From assembly GCF_005222705.1 (NCBI RefSeq), contig NZ_STGF01000010.1, positions 171,180 through 235,179 on the forward strand: a DNA stretch of 64,000 bases, given 5' to 3'. Every line of letters begins with the position of its first letter. The first letter of the stretch is position 1. The notes under the pieces are model-generated. The model was not told the origin of the DNA. It worked only from the letters and a program-made list of their open reading frames with translations, and made no database searches. The translations under genes and the position numbers were made by a program. Source of the stretch: Paenibacillus sp. SY21-1. GTDB lineage: Bacteria > Bacillota > Bacilli > Paenibacillales > Paenibacillaceae. Below, in pieces: positions 51,967 through 60,118 of this stretch.

Positions 51967-53385
51967 TTATGCTCCTTTAATGGCCGCAAGCGGCCTGCAT
52001 TTCGCTACAACCTGCGCCAGTCCCGCTCCCTTGACGCTTTCGATAATATCATCCACGTTTTTGTAAGCCTGCGGCGATTCGTCGACCAGCGACTCGAACG
52101 AGCGCTGGTTGACGACAATCTCCCGATCGGTGCCTACGCCCATCGCCGCTTCTACCTCCTCTACCGAAACGAGTCGTTTCGTCGCGTTGCGCGAACGAAT
52201 GCGTCCTGCGCCGTGGCAGATCGAGTAGAAGTTGGCCTCCCCTCCGGGGCTTCCTACCATAATGTACGAGGCGGACCCCATCGATCCTGGGATTAGCGCA
52301 GGATGGCCCGTTGCGCGGTAAGGCTCCGGATTGTCCGGATGGCCTGCCGGAAGCGCCCTCGTCGCCCCTTTCCGATGGACGAAATAGTTCTGACCCTCAT
52401 GTCGCTCTTCCCATGCGTAGTTGTGCATCAAATCATACAAGGTTCTCATCTCGAACTTCGAACCCCACACATCCTTGCCCGCTTCTCCAATGGCATACGC
52501 TATCAGATGACGATTGACTACCGCATAGTTTAAAGCCGAATACATCAGGTTCACGTACGTATGACCAAGCGGGTGCGCGAGCGGTGCATACAGCAGCTTG
52601 GGATCGGCGGTGCCGATTCCTTCGCGCTTCATCATTTTGGCCATATCGCTGCTGCAGTATTGGCTGACCGCTCCTCCCCACGCTCGCGAGCCGGAGTGAA
52701 TCATCACGATAATTTGTCCATCCTTCAGTCCCCAGGCCTCTGCAACATCCCGGTTTTCCTCCGCAATTTCAAGCGCCTGAATTTCGGCAAAATGATTGCC
52801 CCCGCCAAGCGTGCCAAGCTGACGGTGCGAACGATGCCAGATGATATCCGGAAACTTTGCCAGCACCTCCTCGTCGAAGTGGAAGCCGCTGCTCTCCACA
52901 TGGGTCATCGAGCTGGCCTTGCGAGGGGTATAGCCATCGGGAATATACTTTTTTGGCAGGCCATGCAGCCCTTTTTTGACGATATGCTCCAGCCGGATAT
53001 CCGAGTAATGACCGCGGGCATGCTCCTCGATCGGCAGCCTTTTCTCGATGGCTTTCACAAATTTGCGTCGCAGCTTGATATCCAGAACATCGTTGAGATT
53101 CAAATTCGTCACATGCACACGCATGCCGCAGCCGATGTCGCTGCCGACGATTGAAGGCGATACGTATCCATCCTCCTCGCGCCAGACGGCGGTCGTGCCG
53201 ATGCAAGTACCGACGCCGACATGCACATCGGGCGTATAGCTCATATAGTGCCTGTTCGGAATTTGCAAATTGTTGTTCGCCATCGTGAATACCGTATAAT
53301 CAAGCGCTGCATACAGCTCAGGACCTGCGTAAACGTGCAAGTCTCCTGCCGGCAGCTTCACTTTTTGGTAATATTGTTTTTCCAT
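51967..53385 (-). CDS. rtcB: RtcB-family RNA ligase
   Basis: A 472-residue RtcB ligase. The metal site appears in GSDIGCGMRV, GTLGGGNHFAEI and MIHSGSRAWG; the guanylated histidine lies in ICHGAGRIRSR near 391. These residues join RNA 2',3'-cyclic phosphate or 3'-phosphate ends to 5'-OH ends using GTP and Mn2+. No archease gene is nearby. ATG 53385 has GGGAG about 11 nt upstream. The gene lies only about 40 bp past an intrinsic terminator, and begins an operon with rlaP, hen1 and pnkp, so both RtcB-type (5'-OH/3'-P) and Pnkp-type (5'-P/3'-OH) sealing are encoded together. Confidence 0.92.
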   Translation of the reverse strand: MEKQYYQKVKLPAGDLHVYAGPELYAALDYTVFTMANNNLQIPNRHYMSYTPDVHVGVGTCIGTTAVWREEDGYVSPSIVGSDIGCGMRVHVTNLNLNDVLDIKLRRKFVKAIEKRLPIEEHARGHYSDIRLEHIVKKGLHGLPKKYIPDGYTPRKASSMTHVESSGFHFDEEVLAKFPDIIWHRSHRQLGTLGGGNHFAEIQALEIAEENRDVAEAWGLKDGQIIVMIHSGSRAWGGAVSQYCSSDMAKMMKREGIGTADPKLLYAPLAHPLGHTYVNLMYSALNYAVVNRHLIAYAIGEAGKDVWGSKFEMRTLYDLMHNYAWEERHEGQNYFVHRKGATRALPAGHPDNPEPYRATGHPALIPGSMGSASYIMVGSPGGEANFYSICHGAGRIRSRNATKRLVSVEEVEAAMGVGTDREIVVNQRSFESLVDESPQAYKNVDDIIESVKGAGLAQVVAKCRPLAAIKGA

Positions 53386-53424
53386 ATCGTTGTATTTCTC
53401 CCTGTGATTGTATAGTGAAGACGC

Positions 53425-53458
53425 AAAAAAGCCATGAACGCGTAGATGCGTCCATGGC
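53425..53458 (-). terminator. Intrinsic terminator in front of rtcB (possible attenuator)
   Basis: Minus strand stem GCCATGGACGC / GCGTTCATGGC (11 bp, one G-U), 6-nt loop, then TTTTTT. It stands between the 39-codon ORF and rtcB. A weak -10-like TATACAAT follows it, with only a poor -35 (TTCATG). Confidence 0.8.
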
Positions 53459-53535
53459 TTCGCTTGCGCCTGTTGCTCTGAACCGATAGCCGGCCTCCGG
53501 TAACAAATGTTCGCCGGTGATCATTGGTTAAAGGA

Positions 53536-53655
53536 TCAGAAAACCGTCACAGGCCCCGTTGAGGCCGATGACATGGACATATGGGATGGATGAAGCAGTA
53601 CATGCTGTTCCCCTAGATTCGTTGCACGCTGTACACTCGGTTCATATCCTAACAT
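53536..53655 (-). CDS. 39-codon small ORF upstream of the RNA repair operon
   Basis: A 39-residue ORF. ATG 53655 lies 9 nt from AAAGGAGG, one of the best ribosome binding sites in the window; an in-frame ATG at 53661 is too close to it. It begins MLGYEPSVQRATNLGEQHVL, continues with LHPSHMSMSS and ends TGPVTVF. It has no membrane segment or cysteine and resembles nothing I recognise. It has its own strong promoter (53688-53717) and a terminator 78 bp downstream. It may be an independent small protein, a leader peptide for rtcB, or part of a regulatory leader. Confidence 0.55.
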   Translation of the reverse strand: MLGYEPSVQRATNLGEQHVLLHPSHMSMSSASTGPVTVF

Positions 53656-53687
53656 CGTCATCAGCCTCCTTTGCGTTAATTTACATT

Positions 53688-53717
53688 ATCATATAGGGAT
53701 TCCCCTAAAATTGTCAA
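53688..53717 (-). promoter_or_regulatory. Strong promoter with palindromic spacer ahead of the RNA repair region
   Basis: Minus strand -35 TTGACA (53712-53717), 18 nt, -10 TATGAT (53688-53693). The spacer contains the perfect dyad TAGGG-ATTC-CCCTA (53694-53707), a likely operator. No regulator gene of this operon is adjacent. Confidence 0.75.
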
Positions 53718-53817
53718 CCCATTTATCGGAAATAACAGAAATGGATTTGCGATATTGGATGATTTTAACTGCACCGGCTGCCTCCGTTCCTTTTTTGTGC
53801 GATTAAGGATTGATTGT

Positions 53818-53830
53818 GATAATGATTATC
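53818..53830 (+). promoter_or_regulatory. Fur box upstream of the AraC/binding-protein gene
   Basis: GATAATGATTATC, a perfect 13-bp inverted repeat matching the core of the Fur box, 50 bp before ATG 53880. Confidence 0.85.
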
Positions 53831-53879
53831 AGTAAGATGAAAAGAGATGAATGAACAGAGAATGAACGAGGGATGCACA

Positions 53880-55850
53880 ATGGATTGGAGCGAGCATGCT
53901 CATGTATGGACACAGACATCGGTGAAGCTGCTGGATGTCAGATATGTATCGATTAGCGGGGGAGATTCCCCTTCCGTCTACCGTATGCCGGCCAACGGTT
54001 TTCTTTATTCGGTGCGCGGCTCGGCGCTAATCATGCTTGATGAAGCGGAATATCGGGTTAGCGGCATGTTTGCCTTGCATAGCTGCAAGGGTATGCTTTT
54101 GGAGATTCGGCCTGCTGCGGAGAGATTCGACTACTATCTGATTTTATATAAACCCACCGTGAGCGCGCCTGACAGTCTGCGCAAACGCGTATCCCTCTCA
54201 TCGATTCAGCCCCTTCAGGTGCAATACGGCTGCATGCCGGCCTATCCCTTGTCGCTATACGACAAGCTGGAGCTTCTCGCGCAGCAATGGCGTTCTTCGG
54301 GAACGTTGGAAAAGCTGCACGCCAAAAGCCTTTTTTATCAATTTGTCTATGAGCTCGTTCGCCAGCTTCGCGTGCAGACGGTTAACGTGATACCGGCCGA
54401 TCCCGCAGAGCAGGCGATGCGCTACATTCATGAGCATTACACGGAAGCGATTACGCTGGACATGCTGGCATCCATGCTGGATTGCAGCGCCAGCCACCTC
54501 TCCAGGCAGTTCAAGCAAAGGGCGGATTGCAGTCCGATCGAATATATGATTCGGTTAAGGATAGATAAAGCGCGGCATTTGCTTTTGCGAACAGACGAAT
54601 CTCTGCAGGGCATTGCGTCAGCTATCGGCTACTCCGATGTGTATTATTTCAGCCGGATTTTCAAAAAGCATGCGGGCTTGTCTCCCCTGAAATTCCGCGA
54701 GCGCGAATCGTTGGCTTCCTTTGCCGGAAAGCAGCATAATCCATTCCTCATGCTAAGATCGTCTATTGTTGCGGCTCCGCTCAAGCGGTATATTAGAGCT
54801 CGAAGTGATAATGATTATCAACATGAAGGCAAAGGGGATTTTCAATTGATCAGAAACAGAAGAAGCTCGACCGCTTTAACCTTGCTCGTATGCCTCACCC
54901 TGCTATTGAGCGCGTGCTCGGGGGCGCCGGCGGGCAACCGTACGGCGGATAGCGGCAACGCCGCCATCACCTCGGCCGCGGCGTCCAGTGAACCGGCCGG
55001 CCAACCAACACAAGCGGCTTCCGCGACAATGTTGTACACAGCAGCGGACGGCGAGGTCGAAGTGCCTCGCAATCCACAGCGTATTGTCGTACTGACACAT
55101 GCTTACGTCGGCTATTTTATGGCATTGGGCATCAATCCTGTCGGTGCGCCGAGCATGACGATGGACAATCCTTATTACGAAGGAAAGCTTGACGGGATGG
55201 AGGATATCGGGGCATGGGGCGCCTTTTCGATCGAAAAAATCATCTCCTTGAATCCTGACCTGATTGTAGCGCTTGCCAACACGGAAAATCTGGAGGAAAT
55301 CAAAAAAATTGCTCCTGTCGTTACCGTCAATTACGGCGAGCGGAACTACAAGGAGCAGCTGATTGAGTTCGGCAAGCTGACAAGCCGCTTAGAGACGGCG
55401 GAGCAGTGGGTAAACGGCTGGGAAGCCAAAATCGCAGAGGCCAAACCGAAGGTGCTGGAGGCGGTCGGCGACCGGACCGTGTCGGTGCTAAGCCCATACG
55501 ACAAGGGCGTATACATTTACGGAGAAGGCTTTGGACGCGGCACGGAAATTTTGTACGACGAATTTGGACTCAACGTACCTGCGGCCTTCGACATCAAATC
55601 GGGCTCCATGGACATCTCGCTCGAAAAGGTAGCCGATTTTGCCGGGGACTATATATTCACGACGCCGGATACCAGCGAGAGCGGCAACTCCAGCCCGACT
55701 TATGATAGCGAAATATGGCGCGGACTCCCTGCAGTTAAAGCGAACCGTGTATTCTACATCGATAAAGCCTCCGCTGCCTTTAACGATCCCGCTACGCTGG
55801 AAGCGATGCTGCCGTTTATCGTAGACAGTCTTACAGGCGGAGGGAATTAG
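53880..55850 (+). CDS. AraC-type regulator in frame with a siderophore-binding lipoprotein (Btr/FeuA-like)
   Basis: One open frame of 656 codons. ATG 53880 follows GAGGGA (6 nt). Residues 1-170 are a cupin-like sensor, and about 175-275 an AraC double HTH (ITLDMLASMLDCSASHLSRQ, then GYSDVYYFSRIFKKHAGLSP). Then comes a linker encoded by a Fur box (SDNDYQ). From residue 323 the sequence becomes a new protein start: TTG 54846 with AAGGGGA 7 nt upstream, a basic signal, and lipobox LTLLLSACSG. It is followed by a FeuA/FhuD-type ferric-siderophore-binding fold (PQRIVVLTHAYVGYFMALGI). It may give a fusion like Btr and also a separate 335-residue lipoprotein (54846-55850). Which product is real is open. 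Confidence 0.8.
   Translation: MDWSEHAHVWTQTSVKLLDVRYVSISGGDSPSVYRMPANGFLYSVRGSALIMLDEAEYRVSGMFALHSCKGMLLEIRPAAERFDYYLILYKPTVSAPDSLRKRVSLSSIQPLQVQYGCMPAYPLSLYDKLELLAQQWRSSGTLEKLHAKSLFYQFVYELVRQLRVQTVNVIPADPAEQAMRYIHEHYTEAITLDMLASMLDCSASHLSRQFKQRADCSPIEYMIRLRIDKARHLLLRTDESLQGIASAIGYSDVYYFSRIFKKHAGLSPLKFRERESLASFAGKQHNPFLMLRSSIVAAPLKRYIRARSDNDYQHEGKGDFQLIRNRRSSTALTLLVCLTLLLSACSGAPAGNRTADSGNAAITSAAASSEPAGQPTQAASATMLYTAADGEVEVPRNPQRIVVLTHAYVGYFMALGINPVGAPSMTMDNPYYEGKLDGMEDIGAWGAFSIEKIISLNPDLIVALANTENLEEIKKIAPVVTVNYGERNYKEQLIEFGKLTSRLETAEQWVNGWEAKIAEAKPKVLEAVGDRTVSVLSPYDKGVYIYGEGFGRGTEILYDEFGLNVPAAFDIKSGSMDISLEKVADFAGDYIFTTPDTSESGNSSPTYDSEIWRGLPAVKANRVFYIDKASAAFNDPATLEAMLPFIVDSLTGGGN
54807..54819 (+). 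promoter_or_regulatory. Fur box inside the AraC/binding-protein frame
   Basis: GATAATGATTATC, identical to the box at 53818. It is read in frame as Asp-Asn-Asp-Tyr and lies 27 bp before the internal TTG start of the lipoprotein, so a second iron-controlled promoter may operate here. Confidence 0.75.
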
Positions 55851-55851
55851 C

Positions 55852-56454
55852 ATGGAGCGATTGGAGCAGCAAACCATGAGCTTGCAATCGGCTATCGTCG
55901 GCAGAAGAACGATTCGCAACTTTAACGGCAAGCCGCTGCCGCAAAACGCGATTGCGGAATTGCTCGAAGACGCCGTATGGGCGCCGTTTCATTCCCCTAA
56001 GGAGCCTTGGCGCTTTATTCTGTTTACGGGAGACGGCCGAAACAAGTTTGCGGATGCCGTCCGGCTGACCCAGTCCAAGGAAATGCTTGAGAAATGGGAC
56101 AATTGGATTGAAACGCAATATTGCTCGCTGATGCAAGCGCATCTGATCGTCGTCGTCAAAACCTTTCCTAAGCATCAGGAGTGGGAGGAGGCGCTAATGG
56201 CCGCTTCGGCCCTCATACAGAATATACAGCTGCTCGCGTGGGAACGTGACATCGGTGTCGTATGGAAAACGCATGACTACAACTGGGATGAACGGTTCCA
56301 CCGAGCCGTTGGCGTAAGGTCGGATGAGCGAATCGCGGGAACGCTGCATCTGGGTTATTTCGACAGTGTTCCAAAAGCGAAACGCAGAACTTCCGCAGCC
56401 AAGCTGCTCACCTGTTTCGGAAACGAGAGTGATCCATCGCCGGCTTCCCCTTAG
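55852..56454 (+). CDS. Nitroreductase-family FMN protein
   Basis: A 200-residue flavin oxidoreductase of the nitroreductase family. FMN-binding segments are VGRRTIRNFNGKPLP at the N-terminus and WAPFHSPKEPWRFIL; DIGVVWKTHDYN lies near the re-face. It starts 2 bp after the binding-protein stop, with GGAGGG upstream, so it is in the same iron-controlled unit. A role in reducing ferric siderophore or its product is plausible from context but not shown. The substrate is otherwise unknown. Confidence 0.85.
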   Translation: MERLEQQTMSLQSAIVGRRTIRNFNGKPLPQNAIAELLEDAVWAPFHSPKEPWRFILFTGDGRNKFADAVRLTQSKEMLEKWDNWIETQYCSLMQAHLIVVVKTFPKHQEWEEALMAASALIQNIQLLAWERDIGVVWKTHDYNWDERFHRAVGVRSDERIAGTLHLGYFDSVPKAKRRTSAAKLLTCFGNESDPSPASP

Positions 56455-56471
56455 TTAAAATAACAGCAAAG

Positions 56472-56508
56472 AAGCATAGCGGCAGGGAACACCTGTGCTA
56501 TGCTTTTT
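56472..56508 (+). terminator. Terminator of the iron-uptake unit
   Basis: Stem AAGCATAGC / GCTATGCTT with inner CAGG/CCTG, followed by TTTTT. The A-run on the other side also makes it usable for the convergent nadV. Confidence 0.85.
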
Positions 56509-56528
56509 CGCTATGTGACCGCAGCAGC

Positions 56529-58013
56529 CTACAATTGCCCAAGCAGCCTTGCTCTAATGTCTGCGAGCGTCAAATCCTTGATCAGCTTGCCATTTTCAAA
56601 AATAACCTCGAGCTTATCCTCGTTTTTGCGCGCTTCATATTCAGCGATGCTCAGATTATCGGTCAAGCGCAGCTCTCCCCCCTCCTCGGTGACGAGAACA
56701 AGACCCGTTTGCGATTTTTTAACGCCGTTGTCCGTTTTGGGGTCTTTGTAAATTTTCCGTTCCTCCCCGTTCACAATCGTGAACGTCGATTTCAGCGCAA
56801 AGCCAAACGTGTCACGAGTGTTGTACTGGTAGGTGAACGAGCCAATGCCATAAACCATATTGGTCGAAGCAAAGCCTTTGGCCTCCAGAAGCTCGCAAAT
56901 TTCCCGGCAGCGCGCTATGGTTATTGCATCTCCGTAGATCGCGCCAATGTGGCTGTCGAGCTGTTTATAGCCTTTTTCCGTTACCGTGCCGCCAAAAATG
57001 TCCCACAAGATCTCCATAACGCCTTTACGCTCGAACTCGCTTGTGCCGTCCGGGTCGCCGCAAATAATTTTCACGGGATCCCCGCTATCCGGACGAATGA
57101 CCACTCTGCCGTCCCGCTTCATAATATCGTCCTTTAAGCCGCGAATCACCACGTCCAGAACCGTCCAGAGATCCCAGGTATCCGATACAATCGAAACGAA
57201 GCCGCTTGGGTACACCTCATTGATCAGGTAGCGGTACGAAGCCATTTCATCACGGCCGTGGGCGCACATGACGCTGTGCTCGGTTGCCGGAATCGAGGTG
57301 CCGACAAGCTCTTTTTCCATATCGGCGTTGTAATAGTTCTCGTGGTACAAAATGGCCGGAATCGTATCCGTGCCCGTAAACGAAATCAGATGTCCCGCGC
57401 TGCTGCCAAGCGCCGCTTCGAAGGCGCCCATGCCGCGCATCGAAAAATCATGTCCTTGAAAAGGCACGCCCGAGGTATCGCCATTCGTACGCAGCGCATA
57501 ATCCTGCAAAATTTTGCGGTATTCAAAGGCGAGCGTGGCGCTTGTCGCCGGCATCCACAGCTGGCACGACATGAGCGTCTCCAAATAATTCGTCAGCCAG
57601 AAAAATTCAGGCAGCGTGTTCTCGATCGTCAGCATGGGCACTCTGACCGGCACCAGCGTTCCCTCTTCAACCGCCTTGATGCGGATAGGCATATAACCAA
57701 GCTCGTGCAGCGCCGCGATGTGCGAAGCATCGGGTTCAGCCTCGCCAAGCGCATATTTCAGCACTCTTTTATACTCCTCTACTACCTCTTCCTTCGTCTT
57801 GGCAAAAAAGTGCTCGTTGAAATACTCGATCACATACTGTTTGATAAACGACTGGAAGCCGAACGCAACGACTTCATCAATGTGCTCCAATCGGGTCGTT
57901 CTGGCCGTCCAGGTCGAATAAACCAGCTCCGTCCCTTTAGGATACTGATTTTTATGGCTCACCTTGTAGAAATCGCACAGCAGCGTCGCAGGGTATCCGT
58001 TCATTTTATTCAT
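56529..58013 (-). CDS. nadV: Nicotinamide phosphoribosyltransferase (NadV/NAMPT family)
   Basis: A 494-codon protein. ATG 58013 follows GGGAGG and overlaps the end of the upstream gene by 8 bp; the longer frame has no site. NAMPT-family segments are CDFYKVSHKNQYPKGTELVY, MPATSATLAFEYRK, FSMRGMGAFEAA (with the loop that binds nicotinamide), SIPATEHSVMC (catalytic His) and VIRPDSGDP. The enzyme makes NMN from nicotinamide and PRPP. Paired with a divergent PRPP-synthetase-like gene, it may instead work as a nicotinamide ADP-ribose-diphosphate transferase (NARP1 type). Sequence alone does not separate the two. Confidence 0.88.
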   Translation of the reverse strand: MNKMNGYPATLLCDFYKVSHKNQYPKGTELVYSTWTARTTRLEHIDEVVAFGFQSFIKQYVIEYFNEHFFAKTKEEVVEEYKRVLKYALGEAEPDASHIAALHELGYMPIRIKAVEEGTLVPVRVPMLTIENTLPEFFWLTNYLETLMSCQLWMPATSATLAFEYRKILQDYALRTNGDTSGVPFQGHDFSMRGMGAFEAALGSSAGHLISFTGTDTIPAILYHENYYNADMEKELVGTSIPATEHSVMCAHGRDEMASYRYLINEVYPSGFVSIVSDTWDLWTVLDVVIRGLKDDIMKRDGRVVIRPDSGDPVKIICGDPDGTSEFERKGVMEILWDIFGGTVTEKGYKQLDSHIGAIYGDAITIARCREICELLEAKGFASTNMVYGIGSFTYQYNTRDTFGFALKSTFTIVNGEERKIYKDPKTDNGVKKSQTGLVLVTEEGGELRLTDNLSIAEYEARKNEDKLEVIFENGKLIKDLTLADIRARLLGQL

Positions 58014-58827
58014 AAATAAAACCTCCCGTTTCAAAAATGTGAATGATATCGTGCCCGGCCACATCCAGAATCGTATCCGTTGTGTAAATGCCGTCTACGA
58101 GCCCGCTTTCCAGCAGCTTGCCCTTGTAAATCGACTTCTCGCAGTGAGCAACAAGCAGGTATACGTGTGATGCTCCAGCTTCTCTCAGCCTCTCTGCGCT
58201 AAGCAGAAACGTGCCGCCATACGAGCAAAGATCGTCAACGATTAACGCCTTGAACGGAGCATCCGGCACTTGCCCGACAAGCTCCAGCCTCTGAATGCGT
58301 CCCGTTGCGAAATCCCGCTGTTTAAAGCCCACCACCTGCTTGTAGTCGCCTTTTAGCTTGCTGTACCGCTTTTGAGCGCCTGCGTCGGGGAAGAAAAGCA
58401 CATCCTTGCTCCAGTCCAAGCTTGCCGCATCTGCGACCTGAGCCAGCAGGCTCAACGTCGGGTACAACGCTTCGCTGCGGTCCAGCAGCGCCATGGTCAC
58501 ATCCGAATGCGGCTCGATAACGATGACTTTGATAAAGTTCAGCGAATTAATCAAGCCTGCCGTATACTTCAGCGTAAAAGCGGAGGCACCTTCAATCCGG
58601 TCCATTCGACTGTATGGCATATAGGCAACGATCAGGGAGGAAGCAGCCTGATGCTGGTCTATATATCGTTTTATAAACATCAGCTTGATTAGGTCTCCAT
58701 CATTCTCATACTTCCAAATAACCGTATTTATGGGCTTCAGTATGCTCTGAATCGCATCCCCATCGATTAGCGTCTCGCCGTTTGGAAACGTACCGAATGT
58801 TATTTCCGTCCCGTTGACCTTCATCAT
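58006..58827 (-). CDS. prs: Divergent ribose-phosphate pyrophosphokinase-like protein
   Basis: A protein of about 273 residues, shorter than housekeeping Prs (about 315). The start is uncertain: ATG 58827 is used, since the ATG at 58839 overlaps the AAAGG site. The PRPP-binding loop reads IVDDLCSYGGTF instead of DDMIDTGGT, the ATP/ribose site FFPDAGAQKRY instead of SPDAGGVKR, and YSRMDR is kept. These forms resemble phage-encoded Prs proteins that sit next to nadV. It either makes PRPP for nicotinamide salvage or, as in the NARP1 pathway, an ADP-ribose diphosphate. Confidence 0.82.
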   Translation of the reverse strand: MMKVNGTEITFGTFPNGETLIDGDAIQSILKPINTVIWKYENDGDLIKLMFIKRYIDQHQAASSLIVAYMPYSRMDRIEGASAFTLKYTAGLINSLNFIKVIVIEPHSDVTMALLDRSEALYPTLSLLAQVADAASLDWSKDVLFFPDAGAQKRYSKLKGDYKQVVGFKQRDFATGRIQRLELVGQVPDAPFKALIVDDLCSYGGTFLLSAERLREAGASHVYLLVAHCEKSIYKGKLLESGLVDGIYTTDTILDVAGHDIIHIFETGGFIYE

Positions 58828-58857
58828 GATACCGCTCATCCTTTCGGCTTTCTTTTT

Positions 58858-58909
58858 GTTATTATTAATTTGTTAATAACATAATGACATTAATATTCCT
58901 TGCTGTCAA
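58858..58909 (-). promoter_or_regulatory. Promoter and dyad of the prs-nadV operon
   Basis: Minus strand -35 TTGACA (58904-58909), 17 nt, -10 CATTAT (58881-58886). Directly downstream is the dyad GTTATTA-N9-TAATAAC (58858-58880), a candidate repressor site. Confidence 0.6.
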
Positions 58910-59132
58910 CCCTTGCGGCAAAGAATGGGCTTTAAGCCCTCTCGGCACAACATGATCGGGTCTTCAGTCGCAATCTCCTGATGTAAAGCTACCCTTTCAT
59001 ACACAAATTGAATCCTGCTAAACGACGTTTGTTTATAGTTATAACCTATAAACATTATCAGTTATATATATTTTCCATATAAGAAATCCTCTTATATACT
59101 TAACTCACTTGATACAAGAGGAGTGGATCGCA

Positions 59133-59906
59133 ATGGAACGTATGGCATCTGGCAACCTGTGGAATTCGGAGGCATATGACAGCAAGCTTGATTTTGTTTC
59201 AAAGCTTGGCGGCGGTGTAGTGGAGCTGCTGGCGCCCAAGGCAGGCGAACGTATTCTTGACTTTGGCTGCGGTACCGGCGATTTGACGGTTGCCCTTGCG
59301 GAAGCGGGAGCGACTGTCGTCGGCGTCGATTTATCGGAGGATATGATCAAGCGCGCACGCAGCAAATTCCCTCAGCTTGAGTTCCAGGTCGCCAATGGCG
59401 TGAATTACCGCTCGGACGAACCTTTTGACGCCGTATTCTCGAATGCGGCGCTGCACTGGATGCCGCAGGCGGAGCAGACGGCACACTCCATCTGGCTTGC
59501 GCTAAAGCCTGGCGGACGTTTTGCCGCCGAATTCGGCGGCAGCGGGAACGTAGATACGATAACGACTGCTATTGAGCACGTCCTGGAGAAATACGGGCAC
59601 GATCCGGCAGGCCGCAATCCCTGGTATTTTCCGAAGCTGGGCGAATACGCCTCTCTGCTTGAGCAAACGGGCTTCAGGGTCAGCTTCGCTTGGCACTTCA
59701 ATCGTCCTACCCCGTTAAAAGGCAGCAGCGGCATGCGCGATTGGCTGGATATGTTCTCCGACGATTTCTTTTTTGATATCAACGCCCTAGAAGAAAAAGA
59801 AGCGATTTATCAAGAGATAATCACCATGGTCAAGCCGGACCTGTATCGCAACGATGAATGGTTCGCGGATTACAAGAGACTGCGGATTCTGGCCGTCAAG
59901 CCGTAA
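59133..59906 (+). CDS. Class I SAM-dependent methyltransferase
   Basis: A 257-residue methyltransferase; ATG 59133 follows GAGGAG (9 nt). Motif I is ILDFGCGTGDLTVAL, motif II VVGVDLSEDMIKRA, and the later FDAVFSNAALHWM matches the trans-aconitate methyltransferase (Tam)-like group. The C-terminal half (WYFPKLGEYASLLEQTGFRV) is also like that group. Substrate: probably a small carboxylate, but not certain. Single-gene unit with an AT-rich promoter region upstream. Confidence 0.87.
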   Translation: MERMASGNLWNSEAYDSKLDFVSKLGGGVVELLAPKAGERILDFGCGTGDLTVALAEAGATVVGVDLSEDMIKRARSKFPQLEFQVANGVNYRSDEPFDAVFSNAALHWMPQAEQTAHSIWLALKPGGRFAAEFGGSGNVDTITTAIEHVLEKYGHDPAGRNPWYFPKLGEYASLLEQTGFRVSFAWHFNRPTPLKGSSGMRDWLDMFSDDFFFDINALEEKEAIYQEIITMVKPDLYRNDEWFADYKRLRILAVKP

Positions 59907-60050
59907 CGAGAACCGTTGGCGGCCTGCGCTCAGGCAATCGGCTTTCACAAGCGTAAACGGCTGACGCCGCACTCTTGCGGCAAAGCAAACGTTTCACGTT
60001 GAAATAGAAGCCGATTCTAAATGTAAAAGTTATAGAATCTTTTATAAAAA

Positions 60051-60093
60051 AAAAGCAAGAAGCGTCCTCGGGCGAGCCCAGCCGCTTCTTGCT
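60051..60093 (-). terminator. Terminator of the oxidoreductase gene
   Basis: Perfect 11-bp stem AGCAAGAAGCG / CGCTTCTTGCT; on the minus strand followed by nine T. The A-run also allows function on plus for the methyltransferase. Confidence 0.88.
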
Positions 60094-60118
60094 GCAATTT
60101 GAAAGACTACATGGTCCG

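Noticed and set aside
53318..53524. 68-codon minus-strand ORF across the rtcB leader
   Set aside because: It covers the terminator hairpin and overlaps rtcB in another frame, without a ribosome binding site.
58006..58827. Housekeeping PRPP synthetase
   Set aside because: It is too short, its PRPP loop and ATP-site motifs deviate, and it is coupled to nadV rather than to glmU/gcaD as in Bacillales.
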